Positions 6,243 to 9,176 of a DNA stretch of 9,176 nt are shown piece after piece (position 1 is the stretch's first letter; the number at the start of each line of letters is the position of its first letter). Where the stretch lies: NCBI GenBank assembly GCA_021604825.1, contig BQJS01000192.1, forward strand, positions 1 through 9,176. Direction: 5' to 3'. The notes beneath the pieces are model-generated. The model was given only the letters and a program-made list of their open reading frames with translations, was not told where the DNA came from and did not search any database. The position numbers were made by a program, and so were the translations under genes. This stretch comes from Phycisphaerae bacterium. Its GTDB lineage: Bacteria > Planctomycetota > Phycisphaerae > UBA1845.

Positions 6243-6800
6243 TTACTTCAGGCTGCTCAGCCCTTCATCTTTGCGCAGCTCATTGACGCGCCGCCAGACC
6301 GACGGGTCATTGCGAAGCACCGCACTGAAGTTGGCTGTACTCAATCCGAGTTTTTGCGCAGCGGTGGAAACCTGCATCTTACACCCAAACAACAGGTCCA
6401 AAACTTCCCACACAACAGCGAAATACCGCTGATCCCGCTTGCCAATTGCAAACTTGCCAGTCCGACTGACGCACGATCGAAGCAATTCACTCGGCTCGTA
6501 TTTGTCAATTTCAACATGACGTCGAATCTTAAGCGCGATCGCCAACCTCAACCGCTTGAGCGCCTTGGCCTTATTCTCATGCTGCGAACGACTTTCCACT
6601 GCGTTGGCTGATACGCCCGTCGGCTCGTGGCGCAACCGAATTGCGGACGCGGTCTTGTTTCGTTTCTGCCCGCCCGGACCGCTCGCCCGGTAGGTATCCA
6701 CCAAACACTGCGATAACAGTTCCTGATCTTCGAGCGAAACGTAGCACGCCATCACACCAGACGATTCTGCGGAGGTCGAATTGTGATCATTGTCGGTCAA
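6243..6800 (-). CDS. GGQ-domain release-factor-like protein with C-terminal helical extension
   Basis: A 185-residue protein with the peptidyl-tRNA hydrolysing domain of class I release factors. The catalytic loop is [10 protein letters not shown] (41-50), followed by [20 protein letters not shown] (59-78), the usual conserved block. The codon-recognition domains of RF1/RF2 are absent, so it is not a standard release factor; a role in rescuing stalled ribosomes, as for ArfB, is an inference. Residues 126-185 form an extra region with a helix-turn-helix-like stretch ([18 protein letters not shown], 145-162) and a basic end (WRRVNELRK). The start is uncertain: TTG 6800 has GGGA 8 nt upstream, while ATG 6752 (residue 17) lacks a clear ribosome site but matches the usual N-terminus, about 25 residues before the GGQ loop. 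The first 16 residues are polar and look disordered. It heads a likely operon with moaB and is divergent from the lipoprotein gene at 7027. Confidence 0.87.
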   Translation of the reverse strand: MTDNDHNSTSAESSGVMACYVSLEDQELLSQCLVDTYRASGPGGQKRNKTASAIRLRHEPTGVSANAVESRSQHENKAKALKRLRLAIALKIRRHVEIDKYEPSELLRSCVSRTGKFAIGKRDQRYFAVVWEVLDLLFGCKMQVSTAAQKLGLSTANFSAVLRNDPSVWRRVNELRKDEGLSSLK

Positions 6801-6936
6801 GATATGCGTCCCGGAATGTACTCAACTCACAAGAATGCAAACGCGCCCGCCACAATGACCACTGTTCACCCAGTTTAGCGATCATTGGGGCCCCACATTA
6901 TTGGACACCCATTCTTATTTGCACATGTATCGTACG

Positions 6937-6948
6937 GTCACAAGTGAC
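6937..6948. promoter_or_regulatory. Short perfect palindrome in a divergent intergenic region, possible operator
   Basis: GTCAC-AA-GTGAC is a perfect 12-bp palindrome in the 226-bp gap between the divergent release-factor-like and FG-GAP lipoprotein genes. The same gap also holds TGGGGCCCCA (6886-6895) and a CCGGC/GCCGG hairpin (6994-7010) just before the ribosome site of the 7027 gene. I saw no convincing -35/-10 pair for either gene. One 12-bp palindrome can arise by chance. Confidence 0.2.
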
Positions 6949-7026
6949 TTTCCGACCAAACCGATAAATCTGTGAGAATGGTTCGCACACCTTCCGGCCT
7001 AACGTGCCGGCTTGGAGACGACTGCG

Positions 7027-8799
7027 ATGATATTTCATCCACGTTGGATCGTAGTAACAGCATTGGCCTTGTCCACCCTTTTCGTGGGTTGCACAACCCC
7101 CAATGTTGATACGGGTAATGACGGAAACACCGATGGTGGCAACGACGGCACACCCACGCCATCGAATGACTCATCCGGTTTCTTCGTCGATGGCAGCAAC
7201 AGCGTCGAAGGCGACGGACCGTTGCAACCCAGCGCCGAAGATGAAGATGGCGAAGAAACGCAAAGCCACTTCCGCGGCATTCAGGTTGACCCGCGCTTTG
7301 AAGACACGGCTGGTGCGAAGTTCGTCACCCATGCTGACCTCAATGGCGACGGCATGGTCGACATCATCACCGGGCACAACCAATCGCAACCCGTTCAGCT
7401 CCACCTGCAAGGGCGCGACGCGGATGGCAATGTGGTGTTCGATACGATCACCATCGGCGGTACGCTGCCGATCGGTACGATGGCCGGCGTGGAAGTCGCC
7501 GACATCGACCAGGATGGTGCACCCGACGTCGTGGTTCTGGTCAAGAGCAACGGCACGATCTCCTTCTGCCTTGACGGTGAACCCAACGACGACAACTTCA
7601 CCGGGCTCATCGCGATTCTGTTCTCGCCAGGACAAGCCGGCGACATCACCGACGGTGACCAGTGGCAGCAGGTCATCATTCAAGACTCGCACAGTTCATT
7701 CAACGATCGATGGGGCAAGCCCGAAGACCAACTGCGTGCGATCGACTTCCCCGAAGAAGGCGGATACACGAGCCTCGCAGTCGGCGAAATCGACGGCGTC
7801 AACGGTCCGGACATCGTCGTGACCTCAAACGTTCCGATCATCCCATGCGGAACCGGATTTAACACGGTCGAGTTGTGGCTCAACCCGGGCGCGAATGCAC
7901 GAAATGGTGACTCGCAAAACATCACCTCGAACGCAATCCCGACGTTGAACGCACCGGCGACGTTCTGGTATCCGATCTGGTTGGACGTCAACGCCCCGGT
8001 CATCCGCGATTGTGGCATTTACGACGTAGACGGTGACGGCGACCTCGACGTGATCGCCGCCCACTCGAACACCGCAACGCAAAACGTCCGGTGGTATCGC
8101 AACCCGCTCAACGAACAGGGGCTCAATTCCTTATTGGCTGGTTCGTTCCAAAACGACAACCGTGCACTGTTTACGTCGAGTTGGGAACAGCGCCCCATCG
8201 GCACGGTCGATGGCGACGTTGGCAACATGGTCATTGGCGACATGGACAACGACGGGTTCGACGACGTTTTGGTCCGCTCGTTCGGACAGGGTGTGTCCAT
8301 GTGGTTCCGTCGGCCGACGCTTGACACCGATGTCGATCCAACGTTCCCACCCGACAATCCGGACAACACGGCCGGCGACAACACGCCAGTGCCCGACCGC
8401 TTCAACTTCCCGTGGCAGGTGTACGTGCTCGACGACTTCTCACCGTTTAGACCCGTGGGATTGGCGATCGGCGACCTGACCAACGACGGTAGCAACGACG
8501 CCGTGGTCAGTGTAGGTGGTGCGTTGTACTGGTTTGATTCGACGGTCGTCCCGAGTGTTTTCGACGAGTGGGGACGCGACTTTGTCCTCGACGATTCCAA
8601 GGAAAACGGAACCACCGACGATCCGACCGACATCGACTTTGTCGATAACGGAACGCTGATCAACAACATGATCGTCGTGGACGTCGATGGCGACGGTGCC
8701 AACGATGTAGTCGCGACGTTCGACCGCCGCGTCGACAGTGGATTGGCCGATGACTCGATCGTCTGGTTTAGAAATACGTTGTTTGATGAAGACAACTAG
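7027..8799 (+). CDS. FG-GAP/VCBS-repeat lipoprotein
   Basis: A 590-residue exported protein. Residues 1-21 are a signal peptide leading to Cys22 (TLFVGC), a probable lipid anchor with an imperfect lipobox. A Gly/Asn/Asp-rich linker (about 24-80) follows. The rest holds seven FG-GAP/VCBS-type repeats, each with a calcium-binding Asp-rich loop. They lie near residues 103 (DLNGDGMVD), 158 (DIDQDGAPD), 253 (EIDGVNGPD, degenerate), 332 (DVDGDGDLD), 403 (DMDNDGFDD), 481 (DLTNDGSND) and 551 (DVDGDGAND). Seven repeats fit a single seven-bladed beta-propeller as in integrin alpha chains. The start is the ATG at 7027, with GGAG 9 nt upstream; a TTG five codons earlier overlaps that ribosome site. A paralogue follows 78 bp downstream. 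Role in adhesion, ligand binding or sugar recognition is possible, but nothing in the sequence decides it. Confidence 0.92.
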   Translation: MIFHPRWIVVTALALSTLFVGCTTPNVDTGNDGNTDGGNDGTPTPSNDSSGFFVDGSNSVEGDGPLQPSAEDEDGEETQSHFRGIQVDPRFEDTAGAKFVTHADLNGDGMVDIITGHNQSQPVQLHLQGRDADGNVVFDTITIGGTLPIGTMAGVEVADIDQDGAPDVVVLVKSNGTISFCLDGEPNDDNFTGLIAILFSPGQAGDITDGDQWQQVIIQDSHSSFNDRWGKPEDQLRAIDFPEEGGYTSLAVGEIDGVNGPDIVVTSNVPIIPCGTGFNTVELWLNPGANARNGDSQNITSNAIPTLNAPATFWYPIWLDVNAPVIRDCGIYDVDGDGDLDVIAAHSNTATQNVRWYRNPLNEQGLNSLLAGSFQNDNRALFTSSWEQRPIGTVDGDVGNMVIGDMDNDGFDDVLVRSFGQGVSMWFRRPTLDTDVDPTFPPDNPDNTAGDNTPVPDRFNFPWQVYVLDDFSPFRPVGLAIGDLTNDGSNDAVVSVGGALYWFDSTVVPSVFDEWGRDFVLDDSKENGTTDDPTDIDFVDNGTLINNMIVVDVDGDGANDVVATFDRRVDSGLADDSIVWFRNTLFDEDN

Positions 8800-8877
8800 G
8801 CAAACGCCCAAATGCGTCTAACGCAGCTGGATCTTACGCAGCATCGCTTGTTACACAGAGCGTGGAGGCTACCTCTG

Positions 8878-9176
8878 ATGAAGTGCAAGATAGAACGAAT
8901 GTTCGCAATCTCGATCTTGGCGGTACTCGCAACCGCTGGCTGCCAGTCCGGAACTGGAAATGGCGGCGGATCATCAGGCTCGAGTGGCGACTTCTTGGAT
9001 TCGGGACAAACGCAGAGCTTCTTCCGCGCCATCCAAGTCGATCCGCAGGCTGAAGACACCGCCGGTCCGCAGTTCGTGGCCCACGGTGACTTCAACAATG
9101 ACGGCCGCATCGACCTGGTCAGCGCCTGGAACGAGTCGCAGCCGATTCAGGTTCACATCCAGCAGGAACCGGATGT
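8878..9176 (+). CDS. Second FG-GAP/VCBS-repeat lipoprotein, partial (3' end outside window)
   Basis: The first 99 codons are visible. Residues 1-21 are a signal peptide ending in TAGC, with Cys22 as the lipid anchor. A short Gly/Ser linker (about 24-42) follows. From about residue 48 it matches the upstream gene closely: FFRAIQVDPQAEDTAG here against HFRGIQVDPRFEDTAG there, then a first Asp-rich FG-GAP loop (DFNNDGRID) and SQPIQVHIQ against SQPVQLHLQ. The two are clearly paralogues, though this one has a much shorter linker. The start is an ATG with GGAGG 9 nt upstream. The 78-bp gap to the first gene shows no promoter or terminator, so one transcript is likely. Confidence 0.9.
   Translation, partial: MKCKIERMFAISILAVLATAGCQSGTGNGGGSSGSSGDFLDSGQTQSFFRAIQVDPQAEDTAGPQFVAHGDFNNDGRIDLVSAWNESQPIQVHIQQEPD

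Noticed and set aside
8019..8795. 258-codon minus-strand frame opposite the FG-GAP lipoprotein
   Set aside because: Ser/Thr/Pro-rich translation of the reverse complement of Asp-rich repeats, with no domain or ribosome site.

Overview
The window looks like a chromosomal segment of a planctomycete-like bacterium (Planctomycetota, tentatively near Phycisphaerae). This placement is an inference. It rests on tandem FG-GAP/VCBS-repeat lipoproteins, a MauG-type di-haem peroxidase with a long C-terminal tail, a short GGQ-only release-factor-like protein, frequent TTG/GTG starts, and a palindrome built on a GTAGGGTGGGC-type core. No rRNA, tRNA, CRISPR array, transposase or integrase was seen. The gene order looks like core chromosome plus some accessory surface genes.

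Layout: everything from 1 to 6800 that I can support as coding is on the minus strand, and everything from 7027 to the right edge is on the plus strand. Read in transcription order, the minus-strand genes form these groups. (a) A release-factor-like gene (6800-6243) is followed 39 bp later by moaB (6203-5691). (b) A good sigma70-type promoter (5673-5646) and a long palindrome precede pheA (start about 5524), which is followed 31 bp later by aroF (4407-3328). This pair covers the first step of the shikimate pathway and the two steps from chorismate to phenylpyruvate. (c) A secretin-domain lipoprotein (3034-2327), a YgbA/nitrous-oxide-stimulated-promoter family protein (2293-1925) and an HP0902-like mini-cupin (1891-1571) are separated by only 33 bp each, and are probably one operon linked to nitrosative or redox stress. 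(d) A periplasmic di-haem cytochrome c peroxidase (1290 to the left edge) is cut by the window.

On the plus strand, two paralogous FG-GAP/VCBS lipoproteins follow each other with a 78 bp gap. The first is complete (7027-8799). The second starts at 8878 and runs off the right edge.

Intergenic stretches are all below 300 bp: 1291-1570, 3035-3327, 5525-5690 and 6801-7026. What they hold is described in the promoter, repeat and hairpin entries. I found no convincing unknown defence or mobile system. The most interesting points are the palindrome sitting in the pheA leader, the YgbA-cupin-lipoprotein cluster, and the GGQ protein with a helix-turn-helix-like tail.
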